From an uncultured Eubacterium sp. (GTDB lineage: Bacteria > Bacillota > Clostridia > Lachnospirales > CAG-274), in assembly GCA_900551755.1 (NCBI GenBank), contig URXK01000004.1, positions 62,001 through 126,000 on the forward strand: 64,000 nucleotides of DNA, in the 5' to 3' direction. Shown here one piece after another: positions 37,400 to 46,446 of the stretch; the first letter of the stretch is position 1, and each line of letters begins with the position of its first letter. The notes below the pieces were generated by a model. That model was not told the origin of the DNA, searched no databases, and saw only the letters and a program-made list of their open reading frames with translations. The position numbers and the translations under genes are program-made.

Positions 37400-37945
37400 C
37401 TAATCTAAATTATATTTTATACTATCAACCCTGTTATTATTAAATGTTATAACAATTTTCCCCGGCATAGTCTTATAACTCAAAAAATTTTCTTCCTCTT
37501 CATCTGGTGTGCCTAATTTATTTATAATTTCTTTCTTATTAAGAGAATAAATACTTTTATCACTTACTAAAGATTTATACATTATTTGTCTTACATAAGG
37601 CTTATTGTTCCATATTTTATATGAAAAATTTTGATATTTACTTGCTGTGTATGTATTTAATTTGCCAACACCTACTATTAATCCTAATGCTAAAATTATA
37701 TACATTACAACAAAAAATATAAACTTGAAACAATTCTTATCTTTTATAATAGATATAATTAACATAATAGGAATTAAAATCAATAAAAAGACGCAAACTA
37801 TGTAAGGCACTTTAAACAAAGCACCATATTCATATCTCAACAAATCGTAGCCACCAAACAAATAAATAAGACCATCAACGCAAATAATGTAAATTGAAAA
37901 TACACATATACCAATAAGAATAGCCAATTTTATCATTTTACTCAT
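37400..37945 (-). CDS. Hypothetical membrane protein
   Basis: 181 aa, family not recognised. Three or four hydrophobic helices fill the first 110 residues, with a start at MSKMIKLAILIGICVFSIYI after GGGGTGA. A soluble tail (KKEIINKLGTPDEEEENFLSY, read as KEIINKLGTPDEEEEN, then GKIVITFNNNRVDSIKY) resembles the small SmpA/OmlA-type beta domain found in many membrane-attached proteins. Likely single-gene unit. Confidence 0.7.
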   Translation of the reverse strand: MSKMIKLAILIGICVFSIYIICVDGLIYLFGGYDLLRYEYGALFKVPYIVCVFLLILIPIMLIISIIKDKNCFKFIFFVVMYIILALGLIVGVGKLNTYTASKYQNFSYKIWNNKPYVRQIMYKSLVSDKSIYSLNKKEIINKLGTPDEEEENFLSYKTMPGKIVITFNNNRVDSIKYNLD

Positions 37946-38037
37946 AATTTCACCCCTAGCACCTTTATTTACACATTCATTGTATCACTTAAAAATTTCA
38001 AAATCAACCAATATTACCACAAGATTTACAACAAAAA

Positions 38038-38065
38038 GAGGACAGTCCTCAAAACAACTATCCTC
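38038..38065 (-). terminator. Terminator of the 38.2-kb gene
   Basis: Nine-bp stem GAGGACAGT / ACTATCCTC with one G-T pair, followed on the minus strand by TTTTTG. Confidence 0.7.
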
Positions 38066-38171
38066 ATACTTATTATAAAATTACAGCAAAATAAAACCTT
38101 ATTAAAATTATTTACAGGCACACAAATAACACCACACAAATTTCCATTTTATTTTACTTATATTCTTTAAA

Positions 38172-38606
38172 TTAATTATATTCTTTAAGCAAACCTAAAA
38201 TATAATTTCTTTCACTATCATCTCTCGCTTCACTTAGTCTAGTCTTTAAAATTTTAACTCTACCTCTTTCCGTCATAAAGCCATTTTCAACAAAAATCCT
38301 TTCTGACAAATTTCTTAAAGCCAAATTTCTAAATTTAGCATTCTTTAACAGCTTTACTGAACAATTATATGCTTTTTTTACCTGATTTGTATTAATTAAC
38401 ACAAAGAAATAAGTATCATAAGCTCTTTCATTATCTTCAATTTCAATCAATTTTTTAGCTAAATACTGACTATCCTTAATTATCTCAGTATTATTATTCC
38501 CCCAATATTCAAACACCAAACTTGTAATATATGCATATATATCATCTATCGTTAGTCCATTTTCTTTATTTAAAGCATTTAAAATTCTATTCATTGCTCT
38601 ACTCAT
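38172..38606 (-). CDS. Hypothetical protein
   Basis: Function not recognised. About 144 aa, soluble, mostly helical; charged and rich in Lys, Glu and Asn. From the ATG at 38606, which follows GAGAGGA, it begins MSRAMNRILNALNKENGLTI and ends NYILGLLKEYN. Helical spacing with paired hydrophobics (YDTYFFVLINTNQVKKAYNC) could be TPR-like. An ATG 33 nt upstream lacks a binding site. Its own terminator follows. Confidence 0.6.
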   Translation of the reverse strand: MSRAMNRILNALNKENGLTIDDIYAYITSLVFEYWGNNNTEIIKDSQYLAKKLIEIEDNERAYDTYFFVLINTNQVKKAYNCSVKLLKNAKFRNLALRNLSERIFVENGFMTERGRVKILKTRLSEARDDSERNYILGLLKEYN

Positions 38607-38882
38607 ATAGTACCGTCCTCTCACAATTTCTATTCCCAATTGTCCATTATATTATAACAAATATACAATAAAATGTACTTATTAATATACCATAACAAAT
38701 TGTATTTGTCACCAATTGTGGAATATTTTTAAATTATTTTATACAATATTCACAGTATTTTAAAACATCAAAATTGTTTTCGACAGTTTATAGTATAGTA
38801 GCAAAAAAATTATAACATATATACTTTAACACTTAAAGCCAATAAATTATACTTTAATACTAATTATTATTATTATTAAATA

Positions 38883-39806
38883 CTAATATTTAATAAACTC
38901 TGCAATTATAATTACGATAGGTAAACTTAATGCTGATAGTAGGGTTGACACAGCATATAATTCAGAAGCATATATTGCATTTCTGTTATATCTTAACGCA
39001 AACATTGTTCCTGATGCGGCCACTGGACAAGCTACTTCTACAATTGAAGTCATTGTAAGAACATTATCAAATTTAAAAAGTTTCAATATAACAGCACAAA
39101 CTATTGGTATAACAATTAGCTTTAAAAAACAAACATAATATAATCTCCAATTTTTTAAGGCTTTCAAAAAATTAGACTGTGCCATTGTAATACCAGCAAC
39201 AAGCATAGCCATAGGTGTGTTCATATTTGAAATATGTGTAAATGCCTCATTAGCTTCCTTAAATACTTGTATCTTAAAACAAAAGCAAACAATACCAAGC
39301 ACAGCAGCAATGACACAAGGTGACAACACACCTTGCAATATAACCTTTTTATCAGATTTTCCTGTTATTAACATATAGCCTTGAGTCCACAAAAGTATGT
39401 TGAACACTGCTATATATGAGGCTAAATAAAACACGCCCTCTTGCCCAAACAAAGCACTTACAATAGGAATACCAATAAAACCACAATTAGAATAAATAGC
39501 AGATATTCTTTCAATTTCAAAATCAGCAAATTTTTTACTAATAAGAAAATGGGCTATAATTATACCAACAATATGACATATAAAAGCAAAGGCAATTGAA
39601 ATCCACAACTTTACAAATAGCTCTTTTGTAAATTCCATTTGAAAACCCATAAATATTACTATAGGATTGATAATAAGCAAAAGAACATTAGAAAGAGTGG
39701 CATTTCCTTCCTTAGAAACAATTTTTGTTTTATATGTAATAACACCAACAAACAAAATGATAAACATTACTATCATTTTTCTAAAAGCTATTACAGCTAG
39801 TTCCAT
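38883..39806 (-). CDS. AEC-family transporter (auxin efflux carrier type)
   Basis: 307 aa with about ten membrane segments in two repeats; YSNCGFIGIPIVSALFG near residue 106 and NMNTPMAMLVAGITMAQ near 195 carry the family's helix breaks. Substrates of the family are often organic acids such as malate. Last of five genes with gaps of 3-15 nt (HD protein, purine nucleoside phosphorylase, deaminase, YbaK, AEC). Confidence 0.87.
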   Translation of the reverse strand: MELAVIAFRKMIVMFIILFVGVITYKTKIVSKEGNATLSNVLLLIINPIVIFMGFQMEFTKELFVKLWISIAFAFICHIVGIIIAHFLISKKFADFEIERISAIYSNCGFIGIPIVSALFGQEGVFYLASYIAVFNILLWTQGYMLITGKSDKKVILQGVLSPCVIAAVLGIVCFCFKIQVFKEANEAFTHISNMNTPMAMLVAGITMAQSNFLKALKNWRLYYVCFLKLIVIPIVCAVILKLFKFDNVLTMTSIVEVACPVAASGTMFALRYNRNAIYASELYAVSTLLSALSLPIVIIIAEFIKY

Positions 39807-39817
39807 TGTAATTCTCC

Positions 39818-40306
39818 TTACTTAATAATATCCTCAAATTTTCCTTTGCACACTTTTATAAGGTCCTGCGGATTTAATATTATTTGAGAACCAATTCTTC
39901 CACCACTTATAATTATTTTATCCCAACTTTCAGCACTACTGTCTACTACTGTTTCGTACTGCTTTTTCATTCCTAAAGGTGTGCAACCACCTCTAATATA
40001 GCCTGTGATTTTGTTAATATCCTTAACGTGTATCATTTCAACAGATTTTTCACCAACAGATTTTGCAGCTTTTTTCAAATCCAATTCCTCAGCAATAGGT
40101 ATAACAAAAACATAATATTCCTTGCTCTTGCCCTCTGTTACCAATGTTTTGTAAGACTGGTCAGGATTTTGATGATTATGTTCAGCAACAGTCATACCGT
40201 CTATAAATTCATCACATTCATAAGTATTTACTTCAAACTCAATTTTATTTTTTTCTAACATCCTCATAGCATTTGTCTTTATATCTTTATCTTTTGACTT
40301 AGCCAT
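39818..40306 (-). CDS. ybaK: YbaK/EbsC-family Cys-tRNA(Pro) deacylase
   Basis: Trans-editing enzyme that hydrolyses mischarged Cys-tRNA(Pro). 162 aa; TNAMRMLEKNKIEFEV at the start, YKTLVTEG near residue 52, and the family core GYIRGGCTPLGMKKQ near 102. Normal length. Fourth gene of the salvage operon; its link to the other genes is not obvious. Confidence 0.92.
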   Translation of the reverse strand: MAKSKDKDIKTNAMRMLEKNKIEFEVNTYECDEFIDGMTVAEHNHQNPDQSYKTLVTEGKSKEYYVFVIPIAEELDLKKAAKSVGEKSVEMIHVKDINKITGYIRGGCTPLGMKKQYETVVDSSAESWDKIIISGGRIGSQIILNPQDLIKVCKGKFEDIIK

Positions 40307-40320
40307 TAATTATCTTCCTT

Positions 40321-41583
40321 TCATTGTTTCAATTTATCTGTTATTTTTTGGCAATTATTATAAACTTCATCTTCACTTACGCCAATATTAAATTTGTCAT
40401 TTTCGTACAAAATATTACCTCTCACCATTGTTAAGGCAATATTATCCTTGCTACCACTATAAACAATATTTTTAACTATACTATTTATTGGCTGCATATT
40501 TGGTTTATTGATATTTAATACTATTAAGTCAGCATTTTTTCCTACATCAAGGCAATCACTATTAATTTCCATAGCCTTAGCACCATTAGAACAAGCCATT
40601 TTTAGCACAATTTCAGCTGGAAGTGCAACTGCATTTTTTGTCACAAGTTTTTGCAATGCTGTTACAAGATACATTTCTCTAAACATATCAAGGGCATTGT
40701 TACTAGCCGGACCGTCTGTACCTATAGCCACATTAATATTGTTATCAATTAACTTTGATATTGGTGCAACACCACTAGCAAGTTTGCAATTAGAGGCAGG
40801 ATTTGTAACAACAAATAGATTTCTTTTTTTAATTATTTCTATATCCTCATCACTTAAATAATTGCAATGGAATAATGAACCACCATAATTAAAAAGCCCT
40901 ATATCCTCAAACAATTTAATAGGAGTTTTGCCATATCTTTCAATACATTCATTAACTTCCTTTTCAGTTTCAGCACAATGAGTTGAAACAGGAGCTTTTA
41001 GCTTATTAGAAAGGTCAGCTATAGCCTTTAACTTATCAATATCTGTTGTGTATTCAGCGTGAAAACCCAATTGATGAGAAACATTGTCACAATAATTGTT
41101 GTATTTATAATAATCTTTTTCAAGTTCATCAACACTACTTACAAAATTGTTGACAGCACCACAAATTACACCATTAAAGCCAGTTTCTTTGCAAGCCTTA
41201 GCAATAGATTGAGGCAAAAAATACATATCAAAGGCAGAAGTTATACCACTTGTTAAATATTCCATAATAGCAAGTTTTGTTAGCCAAACGCCGTCATCAC
41301 TATTTAGCTTAGCCTCCATTGGAAAAACAGACTCATTAAGCCACCTATCAAGAGGCAAATCATCAGCAAAAGAGCGTAAAAAAGTCATTGGAGAATGAGC
41401 GTGAGCATTTTTAAATGAAGGCATTACTAAATTGCCATTGCAATTTATTTCTCTTTCAAAATTTCCAGCTTTTTCTTTGCCAATATATACTATTTTATCC
41501 TTTTCAACCCATATTTCGTTATTATCAATTACATCAAAGTTGTTATTAAGTGTCAATATTTTGCAATTATAAAACCTAATCAT
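40321..41583 (-). CDS. mtaD: Amidohydrolase, MTA/S-adenosylhomocysteine deaminase family
   Basis: 420-aa TIM-barrel deaminase. Metal ligands: NAHAHSPM (H-x-H, about residue 60), STHCAETEKE (about 197) and GTDGPASNNALD (about 280). It probably deaminates 5'-methylthioadenosine or S-adenosylhomocysteine, or a related purine. Three nucleotides downstream of a purine nucleoside phosphorylase gene, which would cleave the resulting inosine-type product. Confidence 0.85.
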   Translation of the reverse strand: MIRFYNCKILTLNNNFDVIDNNEIWVEKDKIVYIGKEKAGNFEREINCNGNLVMPSFKNAHAHSPMTFLRSFADDLPLDRWLNESVFPMEAKLNSDDGVWLTKLAIMEYLTSGITSAFDMYFLPQSIAKACKETGFNGVICGAVNNFVSSVDELEKDYYKYNNYCDNVSHQLGFHAEYTTDIDKLKAIADLSNKLKAPVSTHCAETEKEVNECIERYGKTPIKLFEDIGLFNYGGSLFHCNYLSDEDIEIIKKRNLFVVTNPASNCKLASGVAPISKLIDNNINVAIGTDGPASNNALDMFREMYLVTALQKLVTKNAVALPAEIVLKMACSNGAKAMEINSDCLDVGKNADLIVLNINKPNMQPINSIVKNIVYSGSKDNIALTMVRGNILYENDKFNIGVSEDEVYNNCQKITDKLKQ

Positions 41584-41585
41584 AT

Positions 41586-42401
41586 TTACACCGCCTTTGT
41601 AATCTCCATAATAAGTTTTTTAAATATTGGAGCCACCCTATCTGCACACTCCTGCACTTCACTATGATTAAGAGGATTTTCTGTTACACCAGCAGCCATA
41701 TTTGATATACAGCTTATTCCACACACCTTTAAGCCACAATGATTAGCAACTATTGCTTCACAAGCTGTACTCATACCAACAGCATCAGCACCCATTAATC
41801 TAAGCATTTTAATTTCAGCAGGTGACTCATAGCTAGGACCAGTTAATTGAGCATAAACACCCTGTTGCAATTTAATGCCATTTTTTTCAGCAACATTTAA
41901 AATAGTTTTTCTCATTTCATTGTCATATATATTTGACATATCTGGAAATCTAGTTCCAAATTCATCAATATTTTTTCCTATTAAAGGATTTTCAACAAAG
42001 CAAGCAATATGGTCAGTAATAACCATTAAATCACCAGATGAAAAATCCGTATTTATGCCACCAGCTGCATTAGTAAGTATAATTTTTTCTGCACCCATTA
42101 GTTTCATTAATCTTATAGGCAATGTAACCTTTTCCATTGTATAGCCTTCATAAAAATGAACTCTGCCCTGCATAATTACAACAGGCACATTATCAATATA
42201 GCCAAAAACAAACCTACCCTTATGACCTTCTACAGTAGATACAGGAAAATTGTCAATTTCATTGTAATTTACAATAGCCTTTATATTAATATCGTTTGCC
42301 AATTCTCCCAATCCAGAACCCAAAACAATAGCAACCTTAGGAATAAAATCAGTTTTACTTCTCACACTATTAAGAATTTTTTGATAATCATTATATTCCA
42401 T
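41586..42401 (-). CDS. punA: Purine nucleoside phosphorylase (PunA/DeoD trimeric type)
   Basis: Phosphorolysis of purine nucleosides. 271 aa, with AIVLGSGLGELAND (residues 25-38), STVEGHKGRFVFG, TNAAGGINTDFSSGD (about 112) and GADAVGMSTACEAIVANHCG. Fits the trimeric low-molecular-mass class. Adjacent to a deaminase, which suggests salvage of SAM-derived nucleosides. Confidence 0.94.
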   Translation of the reverse strand: MEYNDYQKILNSVRSKTDFIPKVAIVLGSGLGELANDINIKAIVNYNEIDNFPVSTVEGHKGRFVFGYIDNVPVVIMQGRVHFYEGYTMEKVTLPIRLMKLMGAEKIILTNAAGGINTDFSSGDLMVITDHIACFVENPLIGKNIDEFGTRFPDMSNIYDNEMRKTILNVAEKNGIKLQQGVYAQLTGPSYESPAEIKMLRLMGADAVGMSTACEAIVANHCGLKVCGISCISNMAAGVTENPLNHSEVQECADRVAPIFKKLIMEITKAV

Positions 42402-42412
42402 AAAAATCCCCC

Positions 42413-42898
42413 TTAATTCAAAAACAGATTTTCAATATATTTTTTACCTGTTTTAGTTTTAAATATTTTATTGTAAACATTTTTAACAGCATTTATACTG
42501 TCATTATCTTCATAAATATTAACTATAAAATCAGCCTCAACAAGTATCTGATAATCAATACTATCTATGTTGCTGTATGTATGATGATGACCAACAAGAT
42601 ATGAAACTCTGTCAATTACTTCCTTCTCAACGCCAATTTCAGTCAAAAGTTTTTTAGCCTCAGCAGGGCCTTCCATTTCCTGATACTTTCCAGCAGAGCT
42701 ATTATACTTTTCTTCACTTAATTTAATTCCAATATCGTGTACAATGGCTGCAATTTCTAATATATTTTGGGTTTCACAAGGTATATTTTCTTCTTCACCA
42801 ATAGCCTTAGCAAAGGCATAAACTTTCATAAAGTGATTAATTCTCTTAGGGTCACCTTTATAATATTCTATCATTTTTGTTATTATTCGACTTTTCAT
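42413..42898 (-). CDS. HD-domain hydrolase
   Basis: 161 aa metal-dependent phosphohydrolase domain: FMKVYAFAK (first His region), AAIVHDIGIKLSEE with the HD pair near residue 53, GHHHTY near residue 98, and LVEADFIVNIYED. First gene of the five-gene salvage operon. Substrate unknown; a nucleotide or nucleoside phosphate would fit the context. Confidence 0.87.
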   Translation of the reverse strand: MKSRIITKMIEYYKGDPKRINHFMKVYAFAKAIGEEENIPCETQNILEIAAIVHDIGIKLSEEKYNSSAGKYQEMEGPAEAKKLLTEIGVEKEVIDRVSYLVGHHHTYSNIDSIDYQILVEADFIVNIYEDNDSINAVKNVYNKIFKTKTGKKYIENLFLN

Positions 42899-42929
42899 TT
42901 AATCACTCTCCTAATTAATTATATATATT

Positions 42930-42958
42930 AGTATACCTCACAAACAAAATTAAATCAA
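42930..42958 (-). promoter_or_regulatory. Sigma-A promoter of the HD/punA/mtaD operon
   Basis: Minus strand TTGATT, 17 nt, TATACT. Confidence 0.65.
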
Positions 42959-43005
42959 TAATCATAATATATTTTTAAAATCGCCATAATTTTAGGCACA
43001 AAAAA

Positions 43006-43050
43006 ATAAGTGCAAATGTTAAAGCACTAATGAAGTGCCTTACACTTACA
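43006..43050 (-). terminator. Terminator of the brkB-tcdA operon
   Basis: Branched or imperfect hairpin with an inner GCACT / AGTGC stem and an outer TAAGTG / CACTTA stem, followed on the minus strand by TTTTTTT. Confidence 0.65.
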
Positions 43051-43127
43051 CTTTATGGTACTAAAAAGAACCCTCTAAACTGAAAAGCTAAAAACATAAC
43101 AATAAAAGGTCAGTTTATTAAATTCTC

Positions 43128-43832
43128 TTATTTTTCTACAATATTTTTAATAACCTCTCCACCAATAATAAGCCCTGCAACACTAGGCACAAAACTAATA
43201 CTAGCTGGTGTTCTTCTTTTATTTGTTTCTTCCTTTGTTTCAAGAGGCTTTATAGGTTCTTCCTTGCTATAACAAACCTTAAGTTTTTTTATTCCCCTAG
43301 CCTTAAGCTCCTTACGCATTACTTTTGCAAGAGGACAAACGGCAGTTTTATATATATCAGTTATTTCAAAAATTTGAGGATTTAGCTTGTTGCCAGTACC
43401 CATTGAACTAATAACAGGAATATTAAGCTCATTACACCTTATTATAATAGCAAGTTTAGCTGTAACAGTATCAACAGCATCAACGCAATAGTCATAACAT
43501 TCATTTAGCACACTATTAATGTTATCATAAAGTATAAATTCATTAATACATTTAACATTGCACTTGGGATTAATATCCCTAATTCTTTCAGCCATTACTT
43601 CTGTTTTCTTTCTTCCAACTGTAGAATTTAATGCTATAAGCTGTCTGTTAATATTAGTAAGGGATACATCATCATTATCAACAAGGGTTATGTTGCCTAC
43701 TCCTGCCCTTGCCACAGCCTCACAAACAAAAGAGCCAACTCCACCAACACCAAATATTATAACCTTTGCATTTTCTAATTTATTTATATTTTCGTCACCT
43801 AAAAGCATTCTCGTTCTTTCATACCAAAACAT
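43128..43832 (-). CDS. tcdA: tRNA threonylcarbamoyladenosine dehydratase (TcdA/CsdL, ThiF fold)
   Basis: E1-like enzyme that cyclises t6A37 in tRNA. About 234 aa. ATP motif IIFGVGGVGSFVCEAVARAG (20 residues), DNDDVSLTNINRQ, DAVDTVTAKLAII and the C-terminal RRTPASISFVPSVAGLIIGG. It lacks the zinc Cys pairs seen in the HcyF-like protein at 25.3 kb, which separates the two ThiF-type genes of this window. The ATG at 43832 follows GGGAGGTGA. Confidence 0.92.
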   Translation of the reverse strand: MFWYERTRMLLGDENINKLENAKVIIFGVGGVGSFVCEAVARAGVGNITLVDNDDVSLTNINRQLIALNSTVGRKKTEVMAERIRDINPKCNVKCINEFILYDNINSVLNECYDYCVDAVDTVTAKLAIIIRCNELNIPVISSMGTGNKLNPQIFEITDIYKTAVCPLAKVMRKELKARGIKKLKVCYSKEEPIKPLETKEETNKRRTPASISFVPSVAGLIIGGEVIKNIVEK

Positions 43833-43866
43833 ATAATCACCTCCCATACAACTATATTATTTTTTA

Positions 43867-44076
43867 TTATTTAATTAAATCCAAAATTTCTAAATACAAA
43901 CTATAGCTTATTTCCATATTTTCATCTAATTCATACTGCCACACAATTTTTTCTGGAACTTTAACAACAATATCCTTAGACTCAACAACAAATGTTACCT
44001 CATCACATATAACCTCATTATCAGGCACACCTTCACAGCCAAAGTCAGGCTCGTCTATTCTCTTAATAAAAACCAT
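43867..44076 (-). CDS. Small hypothetical protein
   Basis: 69 aa, acidic, no family recognised. Begins MVFIKRIDEPDFGCEGVPD; a mid-part (VTFVVESKDIVVKVPEKIVW) suggests beta strands. It overlaps the stop of brkB by one base and precedes tcdA by 34 nt, so it sits inside an operon and is probably a real gene. Confidence 0.65.
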   Translation of the reverse strand: MVFIKRIDEPDFGCEGVPDNEVICDEVTFVVESKDIVVKVPEKIVWQYELDENMEISYSLYLEILDLIK

Positions 44077-44921
44077 TATATAACACTCCTACTTAAATCT
44101 TTCATAAATTTTTTATCATTAAATACAGCATTTATCTGTGCCCCAATAAGAATAAGGCAAGACAACAAATACAGCCACAAAGCAAACACAAATATAACAC
44201 CAATACTGCCATAAACCACAGAATACCTTGAAAAATTAGTAATATACAAATTAAACAATTTAGAAATAACAAACCAGCTTATTATAGTAAAAGCAATGCC
44301 AGGCAACAAGCATTTAATCTTTATTCTTATATTAATAGCAAATTTATATAAAAAGACTAAAAAAGCTACTACTATTAAGGCTGTAACAATGTGCATCAAT
44401 GTGCCAGTAACAACGCTTGGTATGTGGTCAATTATGCCTAAATCTTCTATAAAGCCATTTATAACATTGCCAAAAATAAGTATATACATAGTTATAATAA
44501 TAATACATATAAAAACAAACATTAAGCATAAACTTATAAGCCTTGTTTTTAAAAATGCCCTATCCTCATTAACTTCAAAAGTATCACAAATAGCCCTAAT
44601 CATAGTGTGAAAACCTGCTGAGGCACTATAAATAGCAATAACGGCACTTGATGACAAAAGGCTTAATCTTTTTTGCCCCAAAACATCATAAACAAAATAA
44701 CTAATCATATCACTAATATCCTTTGGCATATCATTAGCAATAGAATTTATAATTTTGTCAGCCGACAAATTTAAAAAGCCCAAAAAAGACAACAAAGCTA
44801 TTAAAAAAGGAAAAATGGATAATATTAATTTAAAAGTTAGTGAATTAGCATAAGTAATTAAATTGTTTTTGATTACCCTATTTTTTACTTCGAATATAAA
44901 TAAAAAACACTTAATAAACAA
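44076..44921 (-). CDS. YihY/BrkB-family membrane protein
   Basis: 281 aa with six membrane helices; ANSLTFKLILSIFPFLIAL near residue 26 and a C-terminal GSIGVIFVFALWLYLLSCLI (20 residues) typical of the family once annotated as RNase BN. Function unsettled, possibly transport. First gene of the operon with the 69-aa protein and tcdA. Confidence 0.9.
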   Translation of the reverse strand: MFIKCFLFIFEVKNRVIKNNLITYANSLTFKLILSIFPFLIALLSFLGFLNLSADKIINSIANDMPKDISDMISYFVYDVLGQKRLSLLSSSAVIAIYSASAGFHTMIRAICDTFEVNEDRAFLKTRLISLCLMFVFICIIIITMYILIFGNVINGFIEDLGIIDHIPSVVTGTLMHIVTALIVVAFLVFLYKFAINIRIKIKCLLPGIAFTIISWFVISKLFNLYITNFSRYSVVYGSIGVIFVFALWLYLLSCLILIGAQINAVFNDKKFMKDLSRSVI

Positions 44922-44940
44922 ATTTAAAACCCCTTATAAA

Positions 44941-44969
44941 AAGCCACAGAAAGTTACATTCTGTGGCTT
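44941..44969 (-). terminator. Terminator of pfk
   Basis: Eleven-bp perfect stem AAGCCACAGAA / TTCTGTGGCTT, followed on the minus strand by TTTTA. Confidence 0.85.
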
Positions 44970-44997
44970 AATAAACTATATAATTATTATCTATAAA

Positions 44998-46221
44998 TTA
45001 AAGCTTAATATGCCTTGGAAGACCATTTACCATATAAGGATAAATTTCACCCTGAATTAATGGACTCATATAATCAATAGCTTCCTGAGATACACCTGTA
45101 CCGTCATTAATAATCCATTCCTGAGGAACAGTCTTTTCAACATTAGCAATAGCCTTAACATCATAAATGTCAGTATTCATCATATATGGCTTGTTAGATA
45201 CTCTTACATAAATACCAACCTTGCCAGTTGCACCTTCAAAGGCAGCCTTAACAACCTGACCACCAACTAAAAATGCCTCATTAACATCAGTAAGAGAACC
45301 AATATGGCTAGCACATCTCTGAATTGTACTAAACTCAATAGGTCTAGTCTTCCAGCCAAACTTGTCGCCTACAATACCAGCTAAAGTAGTTGCAGTACCA
45401 CTAAGCTGCTTGTGACCAAAGCTATCAACCTTCATATTAGTTGCAGCAGCCTCACATACATACTTGCCATCAGCAGTTTTAACACCTTCAGACACAGCCA
45501 CTAACACCTGTCTTTTAGTCTTGTGTACTTCTTCAACCTTAGCAAGGAACTTGTCAATATCAAATACAGTTTCTGGAAGGTAAATAAGGTCAGCACCTTC
45601 ACAATCTGGACCCTTAGCAAGAGCAGCAGCAGCAGTCAACCAACCAGCATTTCTACCCATAATTTCTACAATAGTTACAACATCAATAGGCTGAACTACA
45701 GCATCTCTTGATAATTCCTTAATAGTTGTACCAATGTACTTAGCAGCAGAGCCATAACCAGGAGTATGGTCAGTAACAGCAAGGTCATTATCAATAGTCT
45801 TAGGAACACCCATAAAAGTAATGTCAGTAATATTCTTAGCTTCAGCATATTCACTTAACTGCTTGATAGTATCCATTGAGTCGTTACCACCAATGTAGAA
45901 GAAGTGCTGAATATCGAGCTTTCTTAATACTTCAATAATCTTGTCATAAGTTTCAGGACTCTTGTCCACTGTAGGAAGCTTAAATCTACAAGAACCTAAA
46001 AAAGCAGATGGTGTTCTCTTTAAAATTTCAACATCCATAGAAGTCTTTAAATAGTCACTCATATCTATGTACTGCTCATTTAAAAGACCCTCAATACCAT
46101 TTCTCATACCATAAATTTTGTCAGCCCCCAAATCCTTAGCAGCCTGAAAAACACCTGCTAAACTTGAGTTAATAACAGATGTAGGACCACCTGACTGACC
46201 AACAATAATATTCTTTGACAT
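44998..46221 (-). CDS. pfkA: 6-phosphofructokinase, PPi-type (PfkA-like)
   Basis: Phosphorylates fructose-6-phosphate. 407 aa, longer than the 320-aa ATP enzyme and in the range of PPi-dependent enzymes. Motifs: VGQSGGPTSVINSS, IGGNDSMDT near residue 102 (in place of the GGDGS of ATP enzymes), GVPKTIDNDLAVTDHTPGYG and EIMGRNAGWLTAAAA. The ATG at 46221 follows GAAAGGGG. Phosphate donor is inferred from sequence type only. Confidence 0.92.
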   Translation of the reverse strand: MSKNIIVGQSGGPTSVINSSLAGVFQAAKDLGADKIYGMRNGIEGLLNEQYIDMSDYLKTSMDVEILKRTPSAFLGSCRFKLPTVDKSPETYDKIIEVLRKLDIQHFFYIGGNDSMDTIKQLSEYAEAKNITDITFMGVPKTIDNDLAVTDHTPGYGSAAKYIGTTIKELSRDAVVQPIDVVTIVEIMGRNAGWLTAAAALAKGPDCEGADLIYLPETVFDIDKFLAKVEEVHKTKRQVLVAVSEGVKTADGKYVCEAAATNMKVDSFGHKQLSGTATTLAGIVGDKFGWKTRPIEFSTIQRCASHIGSLTDVNEAFLVGGQVVKAAFEGATGKVGIYVRVSNKPYMMNTDIYDVKAIANVEKTVPQEWIINDGTGVSQEAIDYMSPLIQGEIYPYMVNGLPRHIKL

Positions 46222-46262
46222 AATAAAACCCCTTTCGCCGTTCATAAATTATTATTTAATTA

Positions 46263-46291
46263 ATTATAACAAATATACAAGCCCTTTTCAA
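46263..46291 (-). promoter_or_regulatory. Sigma-A promoter of pfk
   Basis: Minus strand TTGAAA (46286-46291), 17 nt, TATAAT (46263-46268). Confidence 0.8.
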
Positions 46292-46383
46292 TAGCAAATT
46301 ATAAAATTTGAACAATTTTTAAATATATTTATTTACAAATTTGTAAAAATAATATTTAATTTATATAAAATTTTACTAAATAC

Positions 46384-46412
46384 TTGACTTATTAACAAAA
46401 AAAATATATATT
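46384..46412 (+). promoter_or_regulatory. Sigma-A promoter of the DAHP synthase gene
   Basis: TTGACT, 17 nt, TATATT, 35 nt before the start codon. Confidence 0.7.
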
Positions 46413-46446
46413 AATAGATAAAGCAAATAGAATAAGGAGAATAATT

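Noticed and set aside
37208..37408. Open frame on the plus strand across the tRNA
   Set aside because: It is the tRNA-Leu gene read as protein; no binding site and no family features.
38172..38606. Anti-CRISPR or Cas13d accessory role for the unknown protein
   Set aside because: It is 9 kb away, in a different transcription unit, and no sequence feature supports it.
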